Assembly (NCBI RefSeq): GCF_000711695.1
Contig: NW_013546929.1
Location: 1 to 64,000, forward strand
DNA length: 64,000 nt
Direction: 5' to 3'
From: Tilletiaria anomala UBC 951
Taxonomy: Eukaryota; Basidiomycota; Exobasidiomycetes; Georgefischeriales; Tilletiariaceae
In this document: positions 25,001-35,679 of the stretch, piece after piece
Layout of the letters: the number at the start of each line of letters is the position of its first letter
How positions within the stretch are numbered: the stretch's first letter is position 1
The notes under the pieces: model-generated
The model's input: only the letters and a program-made list of their open reading frames with translations
Database searches by the model: none
What the model was told of the DNA's origin: nothing
Translations under genes and position numbers: made by a program

Positions 25001-25366
25001 TCGATGTTGAGGCGGCGAGTGGTGTTGCCAGTGAGTCGGACATCCTTGCAACCAGGCCGATGCAGGCAAGGACGATGGGAGAGACGGGTTGGTGCTCCTC
25101 CACAAACTCCCAGGCATGGGTGGCAGCTGGTGATGCTGATGCTGCTGCTGCTGCTGCTGATGCTGATGCTGTTGCTGTTGCTGTTGCTGACGCTGGTGTT
25201 GGTGTGGGTGGTAAGGTGGAGGCGGGTTAGGCTCGTTTGCCTGGGGCCTGGGCAGCATGGCGTGGAGACGCTCCGAATGGTGGATCGAATAGCCAACCGG
25301 CTGTCCGAGAGGCGGCAAGGTGGGATGTTGGTGCTGTAGCGGCGGAAAATGCGGCATGCTGCCCAT
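22011..25366 (-). CDS. Zn2Cys6 fungal transcription factor
   Basis: Predicted nuclear regulator of 1063 residues. Exons on the minus strand: 25366-24059, 23970-22925 and 22848-22011. The N terminus is a P/H/Q-rich low-complexity region with long His and Gln runs. The binuclear zinc cluster is at residues 214-242 (CARCRAKKLKC, then CSNC, then a final Cys), fitting C-x2-C-x6-C-x5-C-x2-C-x8-C, followed by basic residues (PRQPKKRKG) and a coiled-coil-like stretch. The second exon resembles the middle homology region of fungal factors (DRCIWVPEVVENIERFIHR, then RRGVIRMELNKLGSL). Target genes are unknown; the closest paralogues cannot be named from sequence alone. Its promoter probably lies in 25367-26100. 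Confidence 0.9.
25131..25200 (-). repeat. CAG/CAT trinucleotide run coding for Gln/His
   Basis: Imperfect trinucleotide run inside exon 1 of the Zn2Cys6 gene. On the coding strand it is CAG, CAA and CAT codons giving alternating Gln and His blocks. Mixed codons make it less prone to slippage than a pure CAG run, but copy number is likely to vary between strains. Confidence 0.85.
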
Positions 25367-26736
25367 TCTGAAATCCCGTCGACCTTGGTATGACGAGCGG
25401 CCCTTGTTGCCGCCGTTGATGCTAAAAGGCCACGCTAGCCATCCGAAAGTGTGACACGCTTTCCTAAGGGCAGCGAAAGGGAAGCGGAAGCGCCGCCTCG
25501 ACGAAGGCCAATGAGCGCAAAGCGACGCTCAGCCTACCTCCAAGGTTCGTGTATGTGAGGCGCAGGTGACCACTTGACGCAGCGACTGGTGTCTGACCCG
25601 GTCTGATGCCTGACTTGTGTGACTTGGCCGTAGACCGAGCGATTGACGCCTTGTGGAACCAGAAGCGCCGTGATCTACAACTTGCAGGCCGCAAGATCCG
25701 TCTGCTGCAGTATGCCACGCTTGGCTTACCGAGAAGCGTATGACCGAGCGCCTTTGCCGACCGGGTGGGGAGGGCGGTAGTTAGTATGTAGCTGCGGATT
25801 GACAGACATCATTACTCGGGGTAACCAAGTCACAGCGCCGGGTTCTCAGCGCAAAAGGCGAGCAAGTCGTTGTTGGCGAAGCGAAGAGCCTCCGCTAACC
25901 GGTGACCATGCCCCCGCAATGTACATCCAAGGAAGCTCGGCCCATCCTTTCCCAGTTTCGCATTCAGCTTGTCACATGTGAGCACACGCTTACATAAAGC
26001 GAGAGGAGATGGTCGAGTGTGAGCAACAACGTCGTCCCACGCGCCACGCCCATCTGAGCGATGGTTGGTGAGAGAGTATGGCCGCACTCAACCCGGTACC
26101 CTGTACCCCTTTTATTGGCGCAAGCGGCTTGCTACCTTACGGGTGCCTAATGACCCCCGGAGTCTCGGACTTTGTGGGTTGGGCGTAACCCTATTCCCCA
26201 CAAAACGGGCACATTGATGACTCAACTTTTCGATATTCCATCGCCTTTGGAGGCGCTCTGCTAGAACGAAAGAGCACACTGGTGGTGACTGGACGGACCA
26301 AGAATCTAGAAAACGCAAGCCAAGAAAGGCCAGACTCTATTTCATATAAGATACAGCACCCACAGCAAAAGGTGAAAGAGGACATGCAACAAGAGGGAAA
26401 GGATATCAAAGCAAATTCTCCCGAGGTGCCATCTCCATGACAATAGTAAAGAGGCCCGGTCGAGTGCGAGTGTGCGGAAGCGGAAGCAGGTGGTATAGTG
26501 TACCGCCATTCGCAGTTATTTTGTTAAGAGTGGTGCCGAGCTGCGGCACGAGTTGCAGCACCGAGCAAGCTGGCGGGAAGGCTGCAACAGGCGAAAAGCA
26601 AAAAGGGGGGGTTGTGTGCGCATGATATAAGCCTGCGTCTATCGAGGCCGGGCCGTGAGCGACGAGAAGCGTGCCGAGGTGATACAGAAGATGCAAGCGG
26701 TGGTAGACAGAACGAGCCGGGACGAGCGGCGTGCCT
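25367..26736. other. intergenic region, Zn2Cys6 promoter and PEBP gene 3' flank
   Basis: About 1.4 kb without a supportable gene. Short frames on both strands lack motifs and mostly depend on non-ATG starts. The right 350 bases, next to the PEBP-like gene, are presumed to be its 3' UTR. No tRNA-like B box or inverted repeat stood out. Confidence 0.45.
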
Positions 26737-27657
26737 TTATGCGAAGACGGCGAGCGCGGATGCGAGCGCGATGACGGCAACGAGCGCGACAGCCTGTGCG
26801 CCGCTGGCACTATGCGCACGGTGCGCGGCGCTGGCGGCCTTGAGCTGCGCGGAGCGTGTGCCCTCTGCGATGATACTGGCCGAGATGCTGGTCGCCTTGG
26901 CGAGGACACTCTGCATGGGCACCGCTTGGGTCGGCTTGAGGTCGATGCCGGGCGCGATGTGCGTGCCGTTCTCGACGACAAAGTAATTGGCCGCGACGAC
27001 CTTGCCGAGTCGCGTGCGCGCGACGTAGTCTGCCAGGCTGAAGTTGCCCCCGCTCGCCAGCTGCGCGGCGGGGAGCGGCGTAAAGTCGGAACCCTGGGCA
27101 ACGACGAGCTGCACGAACCGGTGCGGACCGCTGCCGTCAGTCACGTTCGGCGCGGTCCACGCCTGCACAGGTGAAGTCATGTTGCGAAGCGCACCGTTGA
27201 CGACGGTCATGTTGTTGCAGAGGTACTGGAGCGTCACCGCGACCGTCCCATTGATCGCGGACACACCCGGGTAGGCCGCGTCAAAGGCAATGACGGTGAA
27301 CAGTTGTGACCAGAAAAGCTCCTGCTGCGTGACGGCTTGGGTGTAATTGAGCGACATGGCGGGACTCTGTGCAAGCAGCGCTGAGGAGGAGGACGCGGCG
27401 TCCGACGAGAGCGGGACCGTGCTGCCAAGCTCGGCGGTGAGGTTGCCAAACGCGACCTGCAGAGCGCCGGAGAGCGAGAGAAGCTCCTCGGGGACGATGG
27501 CCGGCGTTATGTCTGCGCCTTGGAATTCGAGCAGCGTCGACGCCATGGTCTGGTATGTGGCCGGGTCGGAGGCGTTTGCCGCCGCCAGCGCCGAGCCACC
27601 CAAGGCGAGCAGGGAAAGGCCGCCTGCGACAAGAAGTGAGCGTGTCGCGCGGACCAT
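26737..27657 (-). CDS. secreted PEBP-like protein, probably GPI-anchored
   Basis: Intronless, 306 residues from the ATG at 27657. The frame is open further upstream to 27900, but the chosen Met starts a clear signal peptide (MVRATRSLLVAGGLSLLAL, cleavage after ALAAA or close by). The mature part carries many N-glycosylation sequons (NLT, NYT, NGT, NMT, NVT, NFS). The block SGPHRFVQLVVAQGSDF matches the conserved ligand-site loop of phosphatidylethanolamine-binding proteins. The C terminus has a Ser/Ala/Gly stretch and then a hydrophobic tail (AVALVAVIALASALAVFA), the form of a GPI-attachment signal. So it is inferred to sit on the cell surface or wall. PEBP relatives inhibit carboxypeptidase Y or kinases, but the role here is unknown. 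Confidence 0.75.
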   Translation of the reverse strand: MVRATRSLLVAGGLSLLALGGSALAAANASDPATYQTMASTLLEFQGADITPAIVPEELLSLSGALQVAFGNLTAELGSTVPLSSDAASSSSALLAQSPAMSLNYTQAVTQQELFWSQLFTVIAFDAAYPGVSAINGTVAVTLQYLCNNMTVVNGALRNMTSPVQAWTAPNVTDGSGPHRFVQLVVAQGSDFTPLPAAQLASGGNFSLADYVARTRLGKVVAANYFVVENGTHIAPGIDLKPTQAVPMQSVLAKATSISASIIAEGTRSAQLKAASAAHRAHSASGAQAVALVAVIALASALAVFA

Positions 27658-29158
27658 CTTGGGAGATTGTGGAAGGAGCAGCGTTGCGCTGGGCGAGGTA
27701 TCGAAGGGAAAATTCACAGACGTAGGGGTATGTGTCCGTCGATGGAAGGGTATGCGGGTGTATGCTGAAGTTGCTGCCCGACCGAGCCAGATAAACACCT
27801 TTATATGACGCAGCGCATGTCCAACCGAGCAGTCACGAGCGAGAAAAGCTTTGCGGTGGTTGTTGCAGGGCGCAGGTACATCTCTGAATCCTGGACCCAA
27901 AAGAAAAGAGGTCTGCTCTCCTCGTCATCAAACCCACGCGGTATGCCAGCGTCCGAGGCTCGATGAGTATTTCTTCCTGTACATATCCACATTCATTCAC
28001 CTTCGTTTCACTGTTTTAGGTGGAGTGAATCTCCTTGCATTTCTTTGTGGCAGATTACTCTGTAGATCCGAGTGTGATGATCCCCCACCGCCGAATCCAA
28101 GGCGAGAGCGAGCAGAGACCTGCTACTGGGCAGACACGGTGCGGCTACCGCGGCTGTCTTTTTCTTCTTCGATCGATCGATCAGCCAGTCAGTCAGTCAA
28201 GGTTGTGGGGTGTTTGCGACTTGCTTGCTCTCTCCCGCAGAGCGAGCAGATGTCGCGTCGCAGTCCGACACGAATCTTTCTTTTACCACGTGACAGTCGA
28301 GCCCAGGCGCTGTGTGAGAGAGACAGGAGCTGAGCTGCTGGTGGTGATCGTTGATCTTGAACTCAGAGACAGGCACAAAGAGGAGGGGTGAGTTGGGGCG
28401 TTGGTTTTTGGCGTGGTCGGTCACTCAACCCCCCTCATGGCAAAAAGCGACAGTCCCCCCGAAAATAGAGACTGCACCCACAGCACGGCCAAGTTGAAGT
28501 TGAGGCAGGATCTATGCGTATGTGGACGCAGCGAGCGAAGGGTTGACCCCATTCCGCCTTTCACCCCCTCGGCGAAGTGCAGATGGGTTCTATCGCACAA
28601 CCACCCAGGTCGTATGAGACGGACTGCCCACACCCCAACGATCCTGTGGGAGCCATTGTTGCGGCCTCAGGTTGGGACTGCCACGGTCTCAACCTTTTTG
28701 ACTTTAGGACCAGGGTTCTTGCCTATGTGCAGCATGCACTGCAGCAGTGTCAGCCTGGCCGCGATTTTGAGGGGAGTCTTTTTCAACACTGCCCTGACCG
28801 CCCCCGTGCATGGCTGATTAGTATTTTTCACTCTTTAGCAACCACCCACTTGATACATTTCAATTCACACACCCTCAATTTCGAGGGGGGGACCATCTAT
28901 GCCATGCCATTGGGCGGAGGCTGCGTCGCCCTCCGCGGCCTACCGCGCAGGAATGCCTGCCAGTCTGCATTCAACCTGGACAAGATTAATAGTGCAATCA
29001 CGTGACTCCTTTCGCCAGCGATGGATCGACGCGCCACGACCGTGCATTACATGATCCATCCGTTCACAAATGACGAAACGCGCTGTTGTTGTGCGCCATG
29101 CACATATAGTATGTACATATATATACCTTCATGCCCTCTGAGATGCACATCACACACA
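27658..29158. other. intergenic region, PEBP promoter and 3' flank of the large gene
   Basis: No gene supported. The part next to 27657 is the PEBP-like gene's promoter, with an AT-rich TTATATGA stretch near 27803. Around 28170-28200 there is a short run of GATC repeats followed by a run of AGTC repeats. Frames at 27851-28333 and 28401-29005 have no motif and no codon bias that I can recognise. Confidence 0.4.
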
Positions 29159-32100
29159 CTACGAGTACAGGTCGCAGTGCGCAAACGACTTGCGGCCCCA
29201 CGTCCCCGCACAGTTGATACTCTTAAGATCCACCTCCTGCCCCTCGCCGATGACCATAAATGTCAGCACCTTGCCTGTCATGTTCATCTGGTTCGCACCG
29301 TGCCAGCCGACGCCTGCGGTAAAGTCGCCCGCTTTGAACCGCACCAGCGCGATCGGGAGCACGCGAGGCACGGCGCGCGTCCATCTACGAGCAGCACGCT
29401 CGATGCGCTCGACGGCAAAGGGGTCACCAAAGCCTGTTTGTTCTAGGACCTCCTGCGCCTCCGCCCCCACGCGTAGCCTTTCCGCAAAGCCAGGCCGCGA
29501 AAAGAATCCAAGCTGCTTGCTCAGCGAGACAATCTCGTCCGCGTCCACGCCCGCAAATTCTTGCGCGAGCGTCGCCGCTGCAGCTTCGTCCTCGGTCGCG
29601 AACACGGCAATGTCCACCGCACTGCGCTTCTCGGCGGAGCGGATGAGGAACAGCGTCGACAGGCTGACAACCGCATCCGCTCCCCTGGCGCCTGTGCATG
29701 AGGCACGCTCGAGCGCTTGCTCGATGGACGTCTTGCGCGAGTACAGCAGCTTGCCTGGCCTTGCCTTTGCCAGGTTGCCGTCAACTGCGTCGCCGAGCTC
29801 GGTGTGCAGCTCTTGCAGCCACGCCTTCTCCGCCTCGCTGTACGGCACGCCACCGGCCGGGAACGGCATGTCCTGGAGCAGCTCGGCGATACGTACCGTC
29901 GATGCGCGCGTGGGCGCTGCTACACCGGACTGCCGAAGGCGCAACAGCTGCTCTGCATTGCGGATCTGCTGCTGGATCACTTCCTCCTCTGCTCGCAGGG
30001 CCTGCATGCGCCGCCTCGCCAGATCGCGGAGCACGCTAATGTCCTCTCGGCTGAGCTGGGAGAGAGCATTGAGCCTCTCCGACCGAGACGAGGAGCCCGA
30101 TGCAACACTGATGAGCCGGGTTAGCGTGACATTCTCCGCTGGTGACAGCTCGCCTCTGGCTTGCCTCGCTTCGACCAGTTTTTTGACGATCGGCAGCTCG
30201 GCATCACCATTGTACAGCCCCACCACACGGAAACTGAATGGCATAAACGCGGACGCGCGGAACGTTCGGGCAGTCGCGGACGTTTCAACCAAACAGTTGT
30301 GGTCCAGCGAGCGCCCGTGCACGCGCGTGACAACCTGCAATTGTAGGTCACCAGTGCTGGTAGGCGAGGACATGGCAGGGTTATCCTGACCTTCCGCAGT
30401 TGACTCTCGCACCCAAGAAGCATCGCCCGAGCGCCAGAATTCGGAGCGCTTCTTGCGCTGCGCTTTCACCATGTCGAGCGCCAGCATGTCGACGCGAGCT
30501 GCGAGCTGCGCCACACTGGCTCCGAACGAGTCCCTGTCTTCTGCGCTCAGCAAGCGCAGACATGCCTCCTCGATATCCGGATTGACTGTTTTTCCGTCAG
30601 CCACAGACTTCAAGTCTAGTTCTGCCAACGTTGTCTGCCCTACCAGTTCCCCCTCAGCCATCGCTGCTGGCTCCATCTGTGCCTCCGGCTCCTGCGTACA
30701 GACTTGCTCCGTATCGTTTTGAAGAGTCTCTAGACTGACAGATGCATCCGCTTGCGCGCCTGCTTCGCGCTGCAAAAAGTCGCGCTCGGCTTCGCTGCCG
30801 CTGAAGAAGCTGTCCGAGAGGATCTGCGAAAAAAAGTGCGCCTGGGCCATCTCTCGAGGACGCTGAGGCTCCTCTGGATTCTCTGAGGGAGGGGAAGGCC
30901 CCTCCGCTTGCGCACTCGGCGACGGCTCGTCATTTGGCAGGGCCGGAGCCGGAGCTGTGGTTGGAGCCGATGCGGCGGACACCTGTGCGTAAGTCAGCGC
31001 GAGCAAGCTAGCTCTGATCTCGACAATCTGTGCGCGCGCCGACTGCATCGAGTCCATCAGATCGCTGTGCGCCCGTGTGCCGCTCGTGACCAGATTCCTC
31101 GACGAATCGACCACAAGTTCTAGCTCGTCCTGCAGCCATAAGAGCAGTCCATTGACCTCGGCGTACCGGTCCGCTTCGCTGGCTTGCACGAGGCGCGCGC
31201 GCTCGAACGCCTGCACGACGCGCTGGTGCAGCGAGACGATGCTCTCGCGCGCGGTGCCGAGAGCTTCCCAAGACGCTGGGATGTCGCTCACGCTTGCCTC
31301 TCTCGCGGTCACTTCTAGCTGGCGAACTTCCTCCCGCGTAGCATCGGGCAAGCGCACACGCACCGCCGAGAGCGCTTCAGCCCAGCCTGGACTCAGTTCC
31401 TGGGGGCGTGCAAGCGGGACGGAGCGCATGGCGCTGTCCACCTCGTGCGTCACGGACGGCAAACGGCGCGGACGGCGCGTCTCGCGCGGATCATCGGCGT
31501 GCCCCATCTGCAGCATTGACACGCGCTCTGCGCCGTCGTCTGCGGGCGTGGCATGCTCCATCGGCCCCAGGCCGGCGGACAGCCATGGGGGCGGACTAGG
31601 CAAAGGCAGCGGCGGGGGTGCTGACAACAGTGGCGCTTCTCCATTGCCAACGCTGAGGTCGGCCAAGGGCGGTGCTTCTGCACCGAATTCAAATACGCAT
31701 GAGAGACAATATCAGCAGGTCTTATAGAGGACAGGTAATCAAGGGGGCTAACGCGATGGAAAGATGACGGAAAGATGAAGACTCACGCAACAGAGTCCAG
31801 CCGCCGCTGGAATCCTCCGCATCAGCGATGACGAGCGCTGAGCGGTTTCTCTGCCTCTGCACAGATTGCAGCAATCCAGAAGGCACCGACGGCTGATCCA
31901 GCGCCTGCCTGCGGCTTGTCGTCGACGATACAGCAGCAGCCGCAGAGCGGCGCTGGGCCCGCGAGACGCGGAGTCTGCGATGCAGGGTGATCGTAGGAAG
32001 GTCTCCGTGCCACCCTGCAACGGCACTCGGCATGAAGCCGGGCAGGTTGTCGCCGTCCGGATCGAATATGTCGTCATCATCGTCGTTACCCTCATGCGTG

Positions 32101-33923
32101 TCGCTCCACTCATACGATGAAGCCTGCTGCGACGACAATGCAGAAGGTGGTTGCCCCTCTCCTTCTTCGCTCGCTCCCGCGTCTCTGTCTCGCAGATGCA
32201 CATCCGACAGCGCGCGCATGAGGTCTGCCAACTCTCCTTCGGGATCATCATGCGCTCGCAGCGGCCGTCGCGACGATGCTGACAGAGCTGTGCCGCCGCC
32301 TGAGGCGCCGCCGACCGAACCAGACGTCGAAAACGGCGCTCGGACTCCATCGGGCCCGAACAGTCCCGGCGGCAACGCTGATCGGCGAGCGAGCTGCGGT
32401 ATCCTCCACGGCGCCAGGGTCTGAGCGTGGCCCTGAGGTGGAGCCCGAGCAAGAGAAGCAACAGTGGGAGCAGCGGCCGACGGTGCGCTCGCGCTTCCTG
32501 CTCGGACGGTAGCCGTCATGGCAGCTGTCTCGCTCTGAACGGGAGATGGCGCACCGCTGCGTAGCGTCCGGTTGGCCTCTGCTTCGTCGCCATCGCCAGC
32601 ACCGTCGGGCTCGCTATCGCGAAGCCGCGCGCGTGCCGCGCGGCGCATCACCCTGGCGTCCACTGCGGCGGCCAACGCGATGCGATTTTGCATCATCGAG
32701 CGCGCCGTCGCCGGCTGCCGCACGACGGATGACACCGAGATCCAGAATGCGTTCGACGCCGCTTCGGACGCTAGCACGCTCGCAGGCGCCTGCTGCTGTT
32801 GCTGCGCAGTCTGCTCTTCCTCCTCTCCAGCTGCCGCTGCCTGTTGTCGAGTCGACTCGGGGCCCAAATCTGCGGCCAAAGCGGTGCGTGAGGCCGGGTC
32901 ACGCACGGCGAAAGCGAGGGTGCGCGTGTGCGTGCGCTGGCGCTGTGTAGCAGATCCTGCAGAGCCCGGACCCGCGCCAGCACCTTGACGCCTAACGCCT
33001 GTTGCTTCCGCTGCTTGTGCTGATGCTGCTGTTCGTGCTTCGCCCACTTGTAGAGATGATGACGAGGAAACGGAAGTGGACGGAGCGGCGCGCCTGCCAA
33101 GCTCGGCGCGGAGCCACTCGCCAGCGGGGCCGGGATAACGCCTCGACCAGAGTGAGTGTGAGAGCAGCCTCGGCTGCGCAGTCACAGGGCTGGGCCCGAT
33201 CGGACCGGAGCCGGAACGTACTACCTCGAGCAGCGAGATCTGTTCCGGGTACGCGGCGGAGAAGGAGAGCATGCTGGCTGCGATGCCCCTGCCGAGCAAC
33301 GTGCCGCGGAGGCCGTCACCTGCCTCCTCTTCGCTATCGGACGCTGACGCCACGCCAGAGCCAGAAGAAGTGATTCTCGTGGCAGGAGAAGGAGGAGATA
33401 TGGCTGCTGCGCGATTCTCACGGTGTCGCACGCCTGCGCCGAAGGCCAGGTCCGCGAGCAGACGGTGCCAGGCTTGGTGGTCAGTCTCTGCGCGCCCGGT
33501 TGGAATCCAGTCGCTGCTTGCTGAAGGTAGAGATGATGGTCCTTCTTGCTGAGCGTCACCAGCGCCTCTTGAATAAAAAGACGACGATGAAGATGAATGG
33601 GTGGCAGCTGCAAGAGCATCGCGGCTGGTGCGCCATTCGTAGAAAGCGACTTCGGCTGCTCGATGCAGGTTTGCGACTTGCACGGTCATCGAGGCGGGTC
33701 GTGAAGTGGATGCCGTATGGGTTAGAATTATGGGATTTGGGCCGGTGCGAGCTTGCTGCTGCTGGTGTACTTGTTCTTGCACTTGTGCGTGCCGTTGTCG
33801 CTGCGCCTCGTGCGGGGGTAGGTAGATGTCCAGCAGCGGAGAGGGTGTTGTCGTTGGCGTGTCGGTTGCTGTTGTTGCGACTGCGGCCGCTGCCGCTGCC
33901 GTGGCAGAGCTAAAGGAGGGCAT
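29159..33923 (-). CDS. large low-complexity protein of unknown function
   Basis: Not recognised. Exons 33923-31787 and 31677-29159 join in frame (intron 31678-31786, GTGAGT...GTGCAG) to give 1551 residues. The N-terminal half is rich in Ala, Ser, Gln and Arg, with runs such as AAAAAAVATTATDT and QQQQ blocks, and includes a short less-biased part (HRAAEVAFYEWRTSRDAL; DHQAWHRLLADLAFGAG). The second half is more ordered: charged helical stretches around SREDISVLRDLARRRMQAL and EEVIQQQIRNAEQLLRLR suggest coiled coil, and the last 150 residues end in VGWHGANQMNMTGKVLTF, which looks like a folded domain. No signal peptide or membrane segment. Two separate genes is an alternative, but the second would need an internal ATG, and the splice site is good. 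Probably lineage-restricted. Confidence 0.6.
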
Positions 33924-34634
33924 GCTTATGAGCAGTGCTATTCATATAGCCACCACACATGCGTCTGTCGAAGAAGCGGCTCCAGCGGGTGGTAATGAGG
34001 CTCAGGCGGGGCGGAGCTGCTGCTGTTGTTCGGGCAGGCCGCTGTGAGCCGTTGTTCTGTTGTTCAGTATGAATGAGCGGAAAGAAGCAAGCGAGCGATG
34101 GGTGCTGCCGCTTTCGCGCAGTCCGCGCTGCAAGGTGTATAAGGGTCAACTGCACGGCTCTCTGAATCCAAACTACATGCGCACTACAAGCTACCGACAA
34201 ACAGCATCAGGACATGTCCAGGTCCATGGTGATGATGATGGCAATGGTGATGTTGGCGAAGTTCCGCCTACATACATTCCACTGGCGCCACATTTGGTAC
34301 GCAACCCTACTCTTCCGGAACCATCTGTGCTGCTCGTGATTCGGCTGCGCCCCCAATGACCACCCACACATGTCTCGACGTCATCAAATGAGATATGAGC
34401 CGCTTATTGCTCGTTGCACGCGGCACGCAGCACGCCCCGCTCATCAACATCTGCGTGCTCGGGCATCCTTCCTACGCTCTCCTTCCATCATCTTATCATC
34501 TGCCTCCGACCTGACGCTCCACTCCCGCGAACCCGACAGCGGGAGGGAAACTGCAAGCAAGCTGAAGCACCCTTCTTTCTCCCGTTGAACACCTCGGCCC
34601 AAGCCCAGCTACCCCGCACACTTTACTGCACACC
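33924..34634. other. divergent promoter region
   Basis: Lies between the minus-strand large gene and the plus-strand NDUFA11-like gene, so it is inferred to hold both promoters. The stretch 34440-34634, just upstream of the plus gene, is C/T-rich. No gene or repeat of note. Confidence 0.5.
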
Positions 34635-35425
34635 ATGGCCGCCCGCAACGACCTCTCGCACCTTGCCGACAGCGATGACCGGTCCTACGTCGTAGGCAAG
34701 ACCGCTCTGCAGTGGGCACAGTACGCCTGCCTCGCCGCCACACCCATCTATGCCGTCCAGGCGGTGCGGCATGGCGCGTTTAGCTTTCACCGGCTGGCGC
34801 GGTACAAGTGAGCGATTTTGGCCAGCTTTACCTGCGTTCATGCAAACCGGCCCCGAGCGAGCCCACCTTCTGACATGTTCCTCTCCATTCCCCCTCTTTC
34901 TCTGGGGGAATCTTAATCGCCAGCTGGACCATCCCCCTCGCAGGAGGAGCGCTCGGAGCTGGCTATAGCACCGTGACTGCGGCGTCGAAGAGCGCAGCGA
35001 CGCTTAAGGAAGAAGCAACGCAACTGCGCTACGACCGCAGTCGCGTGCGCCAGGAGGACTACCACCTGATCGGCGCCGCCGTCGGCGCCCTCGTTCTGCC
35101 TGCGCTGCTGCGTGAGTACCAGCTCGGCGAGGCGGCGAGGATAGTGCTGCCACCGCTGACTTCTCCCCCCCCTTCTCATTCCCCTGCGCTCGCCGGATCA
35201 TCATTCTGCACAGTCCGGAGAGTCGGCCTCTTCAACGGCGCACTGGGCGGAGCAGGCCTCGGCGGCGCCGCCGGCCTGGGGTACAACTTTGCCGAGTCGT
35301 TGAGCGGCGGCGCCAGCACCCTCAGCTCCAAACCGGCGATGCAGCGCGAGGCTGAGGCCTTCGGGCAACAGGCCAAGGACCTGGGGAATCGGTCGCTCAG
35401 CAAGGGAAAGGAGACGCTCAAATGA
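34635..35425 (+). CDS. NDUFA11-like mitochondrial complex I subunit (B14.7 / 21.3 kDa)
   Basis: Exons 34635-34807, 34924-35111 and 35214-35425 give 190 residues. The product has hydrophobic, Gly/Ala-rich segments (WAQYACLAATPIYAVQAV, WTIPLAGGALGAGYSTVTAA, LIGAAVGALVLPALL and GLFNGALGGAGLGGAAGLGY), arranged like the four membrane helices of the Tim17/NDUFA11 fold, with the charged loop RYDRSRVRQEDYH between helices 2 and 3. Fungal 21.3 kDa complex I subunits of this family have about this length. The C terminus is soluble and charged. Assignment rests on helix layout and remembered family similarity, so another Tim17-fold membrane protein is possible. Inferred location is the inner mitochondrial membrane, with no cleavable presequence. 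Confidence 0.55.
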
Positions 35426-35679
35426 AGTGAATCACGGTTGGAACATCATATTGTGAATGGAGTAGGGAGAAAGACGGAAGCGCCAGCGCTAAGCAAATGT
35501 GCAACACCTATAGCCTTTTCTTCGCACGTCGGCAGGGGAACGGCGGCTTGACTATACGAAATGATATCTCTGCTTTCTATGGATCATCGGCTACATACAT
35601 ACTTGACACAGGCTGGTCTGCTCCCGTCTATTTACACACATTCCATTTCCACCTCACGTGTTCCGGGACCGCATGTCTT

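Noticed and set aside
29159-31666. Second half of the large gene as a separate gene
   Set aside because: The frame begins with TTG rather than ATG, and a good intron joins it in frame to the upstream exon.
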